A DNA stretch of 64,000 nt from Bradyrhizobium agreste. Its GTDB lineage: Bacteria; Pseudomonadota; Alphaproteobacteria; Rhizobiales; Xanthobacteraceae. The DNA lies in assembly GCF_016031625.1 (NCBI RefSeq), contig NZ_JACCHP010000025.1, positions 62,001 to 126,000 on the forward strand, read 5' to 3'. Shown one piece after another: positions 16,129 to 29,281 of this stretch (the first letter of the stretch is position 1; every line of letters starts with the position of its first letter). The position numbers and the translations under genes are program-made. Below the pieces are notes generated by a model. That model had not been told where the DNA came from, searched no databases, and saw nothing but the letters and a program-made list of their open reading frames with translations.

Positions 16129-17103
16129 GTGTCACATTTGATTCTGGCAACGAACGATCGTGCGGAGGATACACTTCGCCAGTCTGGCGTTGCGAACGTC
16201 GCGCTCGGGTTCTATCCGCGGTTTGTCTGGCGGAAACTGCCTTCCGATGAGCGGCTTTTGAGGGGGCTGGAGCGCCGATCGGAAAAGCACTGCAATCCGG
16301 GCGATCATTGGCTCGATGACGTTTGTAGCGATGCGCTCGACGGTTTCGGCACGCGCGATATCGGTTTCTTCGAGCTGTGCACGAAGTTCGACTCAATTGA
16401 AATATGGGTTGATCCTCGGCCCAACGATCAGCTCGTGCTCGTCTGGCTGCTGGACCTGCTCCGTCCCTACAAGGAGATCACCACGAAGCTGAGCCTTGTG
16501 TATGCGGACGACACTATTGCGAACTATGCTCCGGAGTCTGTCGCGAGATGGAAACTGCCTGCCTTCAAGGTGACCGAGAACCATTTGGTGACGGCAGGCC
16601 GCGCCTGGCGGGCCTATCGCGCTGAAACGCCGGAATCGTGTTTCGATCTGCTGATGACGGATCTAGCGATCCTGCCGAGGCTTCGATCGGCGCTGATTGC
16701 GATGCTGGAAGAGCTTCCGGACAGCGTGACAGGACTCGGTGCCACCGAAATGGATTTGCTGGATTTCGTGAACGATGGGCACACCGACCCGAGGATCGTC
16801 GAGGAAGCAAGGTGGATTCGCGACGTGTTCGACGAAAACGACGCGTGTGACGCCTTGCTCGAACTGGGCGCGTATTCGGCGCCGCCGATCCTGCTGGGCG
16901 ATCCGGCGTTCGACAATGAGGATCGCTACTTCGGCAGGAGCGAGTGGAAGGTCACGCTGACTGAACTCGGGCGTTCACTTCTCGCCCGCGAAGACGACAT
17001 GTGGCGGCACAATTCCATAAAACGATGGTGGGGCGGTACTGAATTGACCAACGAACGGCTGTGGCGGTGGGACCGCGAAAGCCGATTGTTGGTTGCGCCC
17101 TAG
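16129..17103 (+). CDS. DUF1835-like protein, paralogue 3 of 3
   Basis: A 324-residue paralogue. I start it at GTG 16129 (VSHLILATNDRAEDTL), which aligns with the starts of the other two and has GAGAGG five bases upstream; an in-frame ATG at 16072, overlapping the previous stop, would add 19 unaligned residues. SIEIWVDPRPNDQLVLVWLL, AWRAYRAETPESCFDLL, GLGATEMDLLDFV and WWGGTELTNERLWRW are all present. A duplicated copy of the recA terminator sequence follows about 110 bases downstream. Confidence 0.7.
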   Translation: MSHLILATNDRAEDTLRQSGVANVALGFYPRFVWRKLPSDERLLRGLERRSEKHCNPGDHWLDDVCSDALDGFGTRDIGFFELCTKFDSIEIWVDPRPNDQLVLVWLLDLLRPYKEITTKLSLVYADDTIANYAPESVARWKLPAFKVTENHLVTAGRAWRAYRAETPESCFDLLMTDLAILPRLRSALIAMLEELPDSVTGLGATEMDLLDFVNDGHTDPRIVEEARWIRDVFDENDACDALLELGAYSAPPILLGDPAFDNEDRYFGRSEWKVTLTELGRSLLAREDDMWRHNSIKRWWGGTELTNERLWRWDRESRLLVAP

Positions 17104-17121
17104 GTCAGGTTTCGTAGTGAG

Positions 17122-17210
17122 TAGGGTGGGCAAAGGCGCGCAAGCGCCGTGCCCACCATGTTTCAGCGCGCACAAAGGCGGTGGGCACGCTCCGTTTTGC
17201 CCACCCTACG
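17122..17210. repeat. REP-like palindrome
   Basis: TAGGGTGGGCAAA at the left and TTTGCCCACCCTA at the right form perfect 13-base arms; inside lie GCGCAAGCGC and a second GTGCCCACC/GGTGGGCAC pair. This is a typical intergenic palindromic repeat of Bradyrhizobium. Confidence 0.75.
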
Positions 17211-17212
17211 AG

Positions 17213-17258
17213 ACTGAGGACGTTGAGTTGCCGACGTCTTCGGTGCCTGTTTCGTTTT
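17213..17258 (+). repeat. second copy of the 46-base recA-terminator repeat
   Basis: Identical to 14013-14058 except for one C-to-T change. Here the left stem is slightly shorter (the GGC of GGCACTGAGG is replaced by GAG), so its terminator hairpin is weaker. Together the two copies bracket the three DUF1835-like genes. Confidence 0.85.
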
Positions 17259-17302
17259 CTGATACAAGAGACACCGAATGATTTGTTCAGACCGGGGTCG
17301 CC

Positions 17303-17650
17303 GTGAGTTGGAATCAATCCGAGGTTATTGCTGCTCGCCAGATCATTGTTGAGACGGCGAAAGGCATACTTTCCGAAAGCGTGTCCCCGGTGGAGGGTGC
17401 CCGGACAATTGCAAGGCACAGGTTCAAGGCACGCCTCGAAGACGATTTCGATATCTTGCCCTTTGTCGGAATTAGTTCGGAAACCGAATCCTTGCCGCTG
17501 GGACGGGAAAGGGCGCACTGGCAGGCGCGAGCGCTCGCTGATCTGCAGGGCAAGATCGATGAATCCCAGGCGTGGGCGCTCGCAGTCGCGAGCACCCATT
17601 GCCAGAGCCTTGTGACTCGATCGGGAAGCCTGATGCGTTGGCCCGACTAG
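17303..17650 (+). CDS. hypothetical protein
   Basis: A 115-residue protein starting from GTG (VSWNQSEVIAARQIIVETAK). It reads as an all-helical protein with an acidic middle (ARLEDDFDILPFVGISSETE) followed by a helix GRERAHWQARALADLQGKID. The latter part suggests a small immunity- or regulator-like protein, but I do not recognise the family. It sits between the duplicated terminator copy and a REP-like repeat, so it may belong to the same inserted block as the paralogue array. Confidence 0.6.
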   Translation: MSWNQSEVIAARQIIVETAKGILSESVSPVEGARTIARHRFKARLEDDFDILPFVGISSETESLPLGRERAHWQARALADLQGKIDESQAWALAVASTHCQSLVTRSGSLMRWPD

Positions 17651-17653
17651 CCG

Positions 17654-17755
17654 AAGGCGTAATCCACCACCGTTCGGTTCAGCGGACGGAGGCGTGGTGG
17701 GTTACGCCTCGCGGACTGCGCTTCGCGCAGCCCCGAGGCTAACCCACCCTACAAA
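17654..17755. repeat. REP-like palindrome
   Basis: GGCGTAATCCACCACCG pairs with the later GGTGGGTTACGCC; a second small hairpin CTGCGCTTCGCGCAG and a trailing TAACCCACCCTACA follow. It separates the hypothetical gene from the convergent gcvP stop and may act as a bidirectional terminator. Confidence 0.7.
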
Positions 17756-17756
17756 T

Positions 17757-20624
<2,868 letters not shown>

Positions 20625-20640
20625 CGCTTGCTCCATCGTC

Positions 20641-21009
20641 CTAAGCCGTATGGGCCTTGTAGGCGGCTTCATCCATGAGGCCGCCGAGCTCGCTTTTGTC
20701 GGCCATCTTGATCTTGAAGAACCAAGCTTTGCCTTGCGCATCCGAGTTCACCAGCGCTGGCTCGGCGGCGAGCTCGGCGTTGGTCTCGAGCACTTCTCCG
20801 GAGATCGGCGCGTAGACGTCGGAGGCGGCCTTGACGGATTCGACGACGGCGGCGGCTTCGGCCTTCTTCAGCGCGCGGCCGACCTTGGGCAATTCGACGA
20901 ACACGACGTCGCCGAGCTGCTGTTGCGCGTAGTCGGTGATGCCGACCGTGGCGACATCGCCGTCGATGGCGAGCCATTCATGGTCGGAAGTGTACAGCGT
21001 CGTGGTCAT
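20641..21009 (-). CDS. gcvH: glycine cleavage system H protein
   Basis: A 122-residue lipoyl carrier protein. The lipoylation region VVESVKAASDVYAPISGEV at about residues 55-73 carries the Lys in ESVKAASD. The N-terminal YTSDHEWL and the DYAQQQLGDVVFVELP strand are typical. It shuttles the aminomethyl group between GcvP, GcvT and lipoamide dehydrogenase. It begins nine bases after the gcvT stop and is co-transcribed with it. Confidence 0.97.
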   Translation of the reverse strand: MTTTLYTSDHEWLAIDGDVATVGITDYAQQQLGDVVFVELPKVGRALKKAEAAAVVESVKAASDVYAPISGEVLETNAELAAEPALVNSDAQGKAWFFKIKMADKSELGGLMDEAAYKAHTA

Positions 21010-21018
21010 GTCTCGTCC

Positions 21019-21927
21019 TCAGCGTTTGTAGGTGTTTTTGACGAAGGGCATGGCGGCGACCTGCAGGGCGAGGATCTTCGCAGCGCCGGGGAAACCGCCG
21101 GCGCGCGCACCGCCAGTGCGTCGGCTCTTCTGCACCGACCATTCCAGCGCAGCCTCGACCGGCGTGGTCGTGGTGTCGATGTCGTGGCCGTAGAGGCACA
21201 GCCCGGCTTCCAGCCGCAGGCTGTCGCGGGCCCCGAGGCCAATCGGGAGCACGTCGGGATTCTCCAGCAGCATCTTGGCGAGGCGTTCGGCATCGCCTGA
21301 TGGAACCGAGATCTCGAACCCGTCCTCGCCGGTGTAGCCGGAGCGCGAGACGAAGCACTTGATGCCGGCGACCTCATGCGGGCCGGCATCCATGAATGTC
21401 ATGGCCGGCGCCTCTGCACAGAATTTCGCCAGCACAGCTTCCGCCTTCGGGCCCTGCAGCGCGATCAGCGCGCGGTCGGCAAGCTGCTCGATGATGCAGT
21501 CGCCTGAGAGGTTCGCGCGCAGATGCGCCTCGTCCGCGTCCTTGCAGGCGGCGTTGACGACCAGGAACAGGTGATCGCCGAAATTGGCCACCATGAGGTC
21601 GTCGAGAATGCCGCCATCGTCATTGGTGAACTGGGCGTAGCGCTGCCGCCCCGCGGCGATCGCTACGATGTCCTGCGGCACCAACCGCTCCAGCGCGCGG
21701 GCGGCGTCCTCGATCCTGCCCGACTTCGGCCGAAGCGCGAGCTGGCCCATGTGGGAGACGTCGAACAGGCCCGCTTTGGTGCGGGTATGGAGGTGCTCCT
21801 TCAGCACGCCCGCGGGGTACTGCACGGGCATGTCGTAGCCCGCGAACGGCACCATCTTGCCCCCCAGGGATACATGGAGGTCGTAAAGGGGGGTACGTTT
21901 CAGGGAGTGTTGGTCGTGCGCTAGCAT
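21019..21927 (-). CDS. gcvT: aminomethyltransferase GcvT with apparent in-frame loss of the C-terminal domain
   Basis: The T-protein transfers the methylene group from lipoyl-GcvH to tetrahydrofolate. This copy has 302 residues; the family usually has 360-385. The folate-binding N-terminal part looks normal (FAGYDMPVQYPAG, FDVSHMGQL, GGILDDLMV with the catalytic Asp, SRSGYTGEDGFEI, YGHDIDTTTTPVEAALEWSV). After GGFPGAAKILALQ the sequence jumps straight to VAAMPFVKNTYKR, the normal extreme C-terminus. About 75-80 residues, most of the GCV_T_C barrel, are missing without a frameshift; the junction is near 21060. Activity is doubtful. The ATG at 21927 is used because the upstream ATG at 21990 lies inside the riboswitch. 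Confidence 0.88.
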   Translation of the reverse strand: MLAHDQHSLKRTPLYDLHVSLGGKMVPFAGYDMPVQYPAGVLKEHLHTRTKAGLFDVSHMGQLALRPKSGRIEDAARALERLVPQDIVAIAAGRQRYAQFTNDDGGILDDLMVANFGDHLFLVVNAACKDADEAHLRANLSGDCIIEQLADRALIALQGPKAEAVLAKFCAEAPAMTFMDAGPHEVAGIKCFVSRSGYTGEDGFEISVPSGDAERLAKMLLENPDVLPIGLGARDSLRLEAGLCLYGHDIDTTTTPVEAALEWSVQKSRRTGGARAGGFPGAAKILALQVAAMPFVKNTYKR

Positions 21928-21983
21928 CTTAGGGGGCCCTCGGCGGTTCCCCGGGGAGGATTCCCCGATGGACACCAGTCGAA

Positions 21984-22160
21984 GCCCCATCTGTCGCTGT
22001 GCCTGAGAGTATTATCCCGTCGGCGGACGCAGTCCGGGCCTCAGGCCCGTCGGCGCCTCTTTCCAGATGCTGTCAAAGCCACGCGGTCCTTTTGCCTGAG
22101 AGTTTCCGGGGCGGTTGCTCCTTCGGCGCCGGCTACCAATAGCCGGTCTCTCCCGACGTG
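21984..22160 (-). promoter_or_regulatory. tandem glycine riboswitch
   Basis: On the minus strand two glycine aptamers precede gcvT. Aptamer I carries GGGAGAGACCGGC, GCGCCGAAGGAGCAACCGCC and ACTCTCAGGCAAAAGGACCG. Aptamer II carries GAAAGAGGCGCCGACGGG, GCCGACGGGATAATAC and TCTCAGGCACAGCGACAGA. The conserved CUCUCAGGCA blocks lie at 22102-22093 and 22009-22000. Such tandem switches turn gcv operons on when glycine is high. Confidence 0.92.
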
Positions 22161-22382
22161 GCCGTACGATACAGATGGGTAGAGACCACAGGGAAGCCAA
22201 GCCTGTCAACGCGTCCGCGCGTCCTATCCAACGGGATTGCGCGGCTGCGGCAACCCTCTGATCTCTCTGCACAGTTTCTGGACAGCGAAGCTGGCCTTGT
22301 CTAAAAGCGCTTTGGCCCGCAGATATCAGCCTTAATCTTTCGGTTTGGACGGCGAGAAGCGGGCCCAAGCCTACCCGATTGG

Positions 22383-25067
<2,685 letters not shown>

Positions 25068-25072
25068 CCGCC

Positions 25073-26299
25073 ATGCGCCCCGCTCCGCGAGGACGTGGGC
25101 TTCGCGATCCGGACTTGCGGGATCGCCTCTACGACTTGCTGGAGCACGACCCCCTGGCCTATTCGGTCGGGTCGCGCTTCATCCAGGTCATCATCGCCGT
25201 CATCGTGCTCAACGTCGCTGCGATGGTCCTCGCCTCGGTGCCGGAGCTCGACGCGCGGTTCGGCACGCTGTTCTCCGCCATCGCCGCCCTGTGCGTGATC
25301 GTGTTCGCGCTGGAATATGCGGCGCGGCTGTGGACGGTGGCGGGGCACACCCAGCGCAAGGGAACGGCGCTGTCCGACCGGCTGGGCTATGCCTTCTCGG
25401 CGCTCGGCATCATCGATCTCATGGCCTTCCTGCCAGCCGCAATCGTGCTCGCGACCGGCCGGCACGCGACGCTGGCCGCGCTCGGCGTGCTGCCGTTCTT
25501 CAAGCTGATCCGCTATTCGCCGGCGATGCGCTCGCTGCTCGCGGCCGTGCACGCCGAGCGGCGCGCGCTGATCGGCTGCATCGTCATCCTGATCGGCGCG
25601 GTGCTGACCTTCGCCTCGCTGCTCTACGCCATCGAGCGCGACGTGCAGCCAGACAAGCTCGGCACCATCCCGCAGGCGATGTGGTGGGCGATCGTGACGC
25701 TCGGCACCGTCGGCTATGGCGACGTCGTGCCGGTGACGCCGCTCGGCAAGTTCGTCTCGACTTTCGCGATCATCTCAGGCTTTGCCATGATCGCGCTGCC
25801 GGTCGCGATCATCTCGAGCGCCTTCGCCGAGGAGGTGAAGCGGCGCGATTTCGTCGTCACCTGGGGCATGCTGGCGCGGGTGCCGCTGTTCTCGCACCTC
25901 TCTGCCGCGGAGATCGCCGACATCATGCGCCTGCTCCGCGCGCGCACCATCGAGCAGGGTGAGATCCTGGTGCGGCGGGGCGATGTCGCCTCGTCGATGT
26001 ATTTCATCACCGCCGGCGAGGTCGAGATCGCGCTGCCGAACCAGCATGTGCGCCTTGCCGACGGCACCTTCTTCGGCGAGATCGCGCTCTTGCACAAGAC
26101 CAAGCGCAGCGGCACGGTGACGGCGACGCGCAAGACGCGGCTGCTCGTGCTCGACGCCCAGGATTTTCACGCTTTGATCGCGCGCATGCCGACGCTGGCC
26201 GCCCATGTCCACGAAACCGCGAAGGCGCGTCTCGCCGACAGCGGCGACCTCGCCGCGGCGGAGCTGGCGCAGGCGGAGAAGGAAGGCACCGACCGCTGA
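25073..26299 (+). CDS. cyclic nucleotide-gated potassium channel (MloK1-like)
   Basis: A 408-residue six-helix channel. S1-S4 lie at about residues 35-160, with IRYSPAMRSLLAAVHAERRA as a weak S4. The pore helix PQAMWWAIVTLG is followed by the K+ selectivity filter TVGYGD at 212-217. A cyclic nucleotide-binding domain occupies about 270-390, with the phosphate-binding cassette FFGEIALLHKTKRSGTV. The wording IERDVQPDKLGTIPQAMWWA is very close to MloK1 of Mesorhizobium, which binds cAMP. It is only five bases downstream of alaS, so it is probably on the same transcript. Confidence 0.92.
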   Translation: MRPAPRGRGLRDPDLRDRLYDLLEHDPLAYSVGSRFIQVIIAVIVLNVAAMVLASVPELDARFGTLFSAIAALCVIVFALEYAARLWTVAGHTQRKGTALSDRLGYAFSALGIIDLMAFLPAAIVLATGRHATLAALGVLPFFKLIRYSPAMRSLLAAVHAERRALIGCIVILIGAVLTFASLLYAIERDVQPDKLGTIPQAMWWAIVTLGTVGYGDVVPVTPLGKFVSTFAIISGFAMIALPVAIISSAFAEEVKRRDFVVTWGMLARVPLFSHLSAAEIADIMRLLRARTIEQGEILVRRGDVASSMYFITAGEVEIALPNQHVRLADGTFFGEIALLHKTKRSGTVTATRKTRLLVLDAQDFHALIARMPTLAAHVHETAKARLADSGDLAAAELAQAEKEGTDR

Positions 26300-26328
26300 G
26301 CGGTCGACGTCCTCCGAAGGCGGGGCCT

Positions 26329-26415
26329 CGTCATTGCGAGGAGCCCTTGCGACGAAGCAATCCAGATTTTACCCGCGGAGGGATTCTGGATTGCTTCGCT
26401 GCGCTCGCAATGACG
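26329..26415. repeat. REP-like palindrome, copy 1 (inverted copy at 51242-51326)
   Basis: CGTCATTGCGAG at one end and CTCGCAATGACG at the other, with GAAGCAATCCAGA / TTCTGGATTGCTTC inside. The whole unit recurs as its reverse complement after purL. It lies between the convergent channel and icd genes. Confidence 0.85.
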
Positions 26416-26429
26416 CGTGGCTGGCCGGC

Positions 26430-27644
26430 TTACGCCGCCAGCTCTTTCGTCAGGTTCTCGGCGACCTTATCGAGGAAGCCGGTGGTGGAAAGCCAGCGCT
26501 GGTCGGCGCCGACCAGCAGCGCGAGGTCCTTGGTCATGTAGCCGGCCTCGACGGTGTCGACGCAAACCTTCTCCAGCGTGCTGGCGAACTTGGCGAGCTC
26601 GGGGTTGTTGTCGAGCTTGGCGCGGTGGGCGAGGCCACGCGTCCAGGCGAAGATCGACGCGATCGAGTTGGTCGAGGTCTCCTTGCCCTTCTGGTGCTCG
26701 CGGTAGTGGCGGGTCACCGTGCCGTGGGCGGCTTCGGCCTCGACGGTCTTGCCGTCGGGGGTGAGCAGCACCGAGGTCATCAGGCCGAGCGAGCCGTAGC
26801 CCTGCGCGACCGTGTCGGACTGCACGTCGCCGTCGTAGTTCTTGCAGGCCCAGACATAGCCGCCGGACCATTTCAGCGCCGAGGCCACCATGTCGTCGAT
26901 CAGGCGGTGCTCGTAGGTCAGGCCCTTGGCGTCGAACTCCTTCTTGAACTCGCGGTCGAAGATGTCCTGGAAGATGTCCTTGAAGCGCCCGTCATAGACC
27001 TTGAGGATCGTGTTCTTGGTCGACAGGTACACCGGGTAATTACGGAGCAGGCCGTAATTGAAGGAGGCGCGGGCGAAGTCGATGATGGAATCGTCGAGAT
27101 TGTACATCTCCATCGCGACGCCGGCGCCGGGCGCCTTGAACACTTCCTTCTCGATCACGGTGCCGTCCTCGCCGACGAACTTCAGCGAGAGGGTGCCCTT
27201 GCCGGGGAACTTGATGTCGGTGGCGCGGTACTGGTCGCCATAGGCGTGGCGGCCGATGATGATCGGCTTGGTCCAGCCCGGAACCAGGCGCGGCACGTTC
27301 TTGCAGATGATCGGCTCGCGGAAGATCACGCCGCCGAGAATGTTGCGGATGGTGCCGTTCGGCGACTTCCACATCTGCTTGAGGTTGAACTCCTTCACCC
27401 GGGCTTCATCGGGGGTGATGGTGGCGCACTTGACGCCGACGCCGACCTTCTTGATCGCCTCGGCGGCATCGATGGTGACCTGATCGTTGGTGTGGTCGCG
27501 GTATTCCATGCCCAGGTCGAAATAGAGCAGCTCGACATCCAGGAACGGGTTGATCAGCTTGTCCTTGATGTACTGCCAGATGATCCGGGTCATCTCGTCG
27601 CCATCGAGCTCGACGACGGGATTGGATACCTTGATTTTTGCCAT
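26430..27644 (-). CDS. icd: NADP-dependent isocitrate dehydrogenase (type II, dimeric)
   Basis: A 404-residue TCA cycle enzyme that makes 2-oxoglutarate, CO2 and NADPH. It belongs to the eukaryote-like subfamily found in rhizobia: MAKIKVSNPVVELDGDEMTR, KSPNGTIRNILGGVIFREPI (substrate Ser/Asn/Arg) and DMVASALKWSGGYVWACKNY (catalytic Lys/Asp region with DGDVQSD). EAAHGTVTRHYREHQKGKET binds NADP. The ATG at 27644 matches the conserved N-terminus; an upstream in-frame ATG would add ten unrelated residues. It is a single gene. Confidence 0.97.
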   Translation of the reverse strand: MAKIKVSNPVVELDGDEMTRIIWQYIKDKLINPFLDVELLYFDLGMEYRDHTNDQVTIDAAEAIKKVGVGVKCATITPDEARVKEFNLKQMWKSPNGTIRNILGGVIFREPIICKNVPRLVPGWTKPIIIGRHAYGDQYRATDIKFPGKGTLSLKFVGEDGTVIEKEVFKAPGAGVAMEMYNLDDSIIDFARASFNYGLLRNYPVYLSTKNTILKVYDGRFKDIFQDIFDREFKKEFDAKGLTYEHRLIDDMVASALKWSGGYVWACKNYDGDVQSDTVAQGYGSLGLMTSVLLTPDGKTVEAEAAHGTVTRHYREHQKGKETSTNSIASIFAWTRGLAHRAKLDNNPELAKFASTLEKVCVDTVEAGYMTKDLALLVGADQRWLSTTGFLDKVAENLTKELAA

Positions 27645-27985
27645 GATCGGGGAAGCCTCTTGGGAACGGCGCATTGGGCGCGCCAGCTGGAATATCCGCC
27701 GCCTCTTAGCACCCAGACGCGGCGGGCGAAAGCCAAGGGATTATGCACTTTTAGCTCATCCAGCTTGCGCAGGCGGGGAGCGGGGAGCCATTCCGCCGCA
27801 GGGCCGGATCTGAGGACTCGGAAGAGAGTTAAAAGTCGAATCCAAGCCGTTATTTCCCTTGAGAATTTTGTCAGGACAGGCAAACGACAGACCGCGAGGG
27901 CGGGCCCGGTCCGGACGGCCGCTTGACTCAATTCCTGAATCGGCCTTGCCAAGGCCTTGAAGACGAAGAGTGAAAGCGAAGCGAG
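27645..27985. other. divergent promoter region between icd and trmJ
   Basis: About 340 bases between divergently transcribed genes. I see no convincing ORF or repeat. Promoters for both genes must lie here, but I cannot assign -35/-10 elements with confidence. Confidence 0.4.
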
Positions 27986-29185
27986 ATGTCGGGGACTGAC
28001 AAGAGCAAGGCCGGCCTTTCCCTCGACGGTCCCATCGTGATCCTGGTCGAGCCACAGCTCGGCGAGAACATCGGCATGGCCGCGCGCGCCATGGGCAACT
28101 TCGCCCTTGACCGATTGCGCATCGTCAATCCCAGGGACGGCTGGCCCAACATCGCCGCCCAGCGGGCGGCGGCCGGCGCCGACCATATCCTGGGCAAGGT
28201 CGAATTGTTCGGCACGGTGGAAGAGGCGGTCGCCGACCTCGACCTCTTGTTCGCCACCACCGCACGCCCCCACGACCAGGCCAAGCCCGTGGTCGGGCCG
28301 GAGGCCGCCGTGGCCGAGATCGCAGATCACGTCGCGACCGGCGGCATGGCCGGCATCCTGTTCGGCCGCGAGCGCTGGGGCCTGACCAACGAGGAGGTCG
28401 GGCTCTCCAACCGCATCATCACCTTCCCGGTCAATCCGGGCTTTGCCTCGCTCAACCTCGCCCAGGCCGTGCTGCTGATCGGCTATGAATGGTTCAAGCG
28501 GGCCACTTCAGGCGAATTGCCGCACGCAATGCCGGAGCGCTCCGAGCGCGCCTCGCAGCACCAGATGCAGGCCTTCTTCGACAACCTCGTGCGCGAGCTC
28601 GACAAGGTCGAGTTCCTGCGCCCGGCCGAGAAGCGCGACACCATGCTGGTGAACCTGCGCAACATCTTCACCCGGATGGAGCCGACCAAGCAGGACATGC
28701 ACACCCTGCACGGCGTGATCATGGCGATCGCGGAAGGCCGCAAGGGTCCGGCCAAGGGCGGCGTGCTCGACGGCGAGCAGGCCACGCGCCTGCGTGCGCT
28801 GCTGGCCGAGCATGGGCAGGGCGGCGGCGTTCCCGACAGCGGCTCGACCGTGCGGGGCCTTGCCCGCCTGCTTCGCCGCAACCCCACCGACGCCGAGCGG
28901 TTGCTCTGGCAGGCGCTCACCCGCGACCGCCGCTTCGCAGGCCAGTTCAAGCGCCAGACCCCGGTGGGGCGCCACATCCCGGACTTCGTCTCCTTCCCGC
29001 ACCGGATCGCGATCGAGCTGGTGAACCCGGGCGAGGGCGAGGCCATCGCCGCCGACCGCGCGGGACGGCGGAGCTGGCTCGAGGCGCGGGATTATCGCGT
29101 GCTCGACATTCGGGCAGTGGATGTGGAGCGGGATCTTGAGGCGGAGCTGGTGCGGCTGCAGGGGATGATGGCGGAATCGGCATAG
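27986..29185 (+). CDS. trmJ: TrmJ-type tRNA 2'-O-methyltransferase fused to a DUF559-like domain
   Basis: A 399-residue protein. Residues 16-260 are a SPOUT methyltransferase like TrmJ, which methylates C/U32 of tRNA: VEPQLGENIGMAARAMGNF, GILFGRERWGLTNEEV and ASLNLAQAVLL form the knotted AdoMet site. TrmJ alone is usually about 250-265 residues. From about 285 a DUF559 (Vsr-like nuclease fold) domain follows: RRNPTDAERLLWQALTRDRR, QTPVGRHIPDFVSF and RSWLEARDYRVLDI. The usual catalytic VELDG strand reads IELVNPG, so the nuclease Asp seems lost. The fusion is in one open frame with no sign of error. Confidence 0.85.
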   Translation: MSGTDKSKAGLSLDGPIVILVEPQLGENIGMAARAMGNFALDRLRIVNPRDGWPNIAAQRAAAGADHILGKVELFGTVEEAVADLDLLFATTARPHDQAKPVVGPEAAVAEIADHVATGGMAGILFGRERWGLTNEEVGLSNRIITFPVNPGFASLNLAQAVLLIGYEWFKRATSGELPHAMPERSERASQHQMQAFFDNLVRELDKVEFLRPAEKRDTMLVNLRNIFTRMEPTKQDMHTLHGVIMAIAEGRKGPAKGGVLDGEQATRLRALLAEHGQGGGVPDSGSTVRGLARLLRRNPTDAERLLWQALTRDRRFAGQFKRQTPVGRHIPDFVSFPHRIAIELVNPGEGEAIAADRAGRRSWLEARDYRVLDIRAVDVERDLEAELVRLQGMMAESA

Positions 29186-29281
29186 CGCTGGCGGGACCGT
29201 TGTTGCGCACGCCGCAACCGAGGGCTGTGCAATGGCGCTGCTAGTTGCTATGCAGTTCCTAGCAATGAAGCTGGGGACGGC

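Noticed and set aside
21927..21990. Earlier ATG for gcvT at 21990
   Set aside because: This ATG lies inside the end of the second glycine aptamer, and the extra residues do not fit the GcvT N-terminus.
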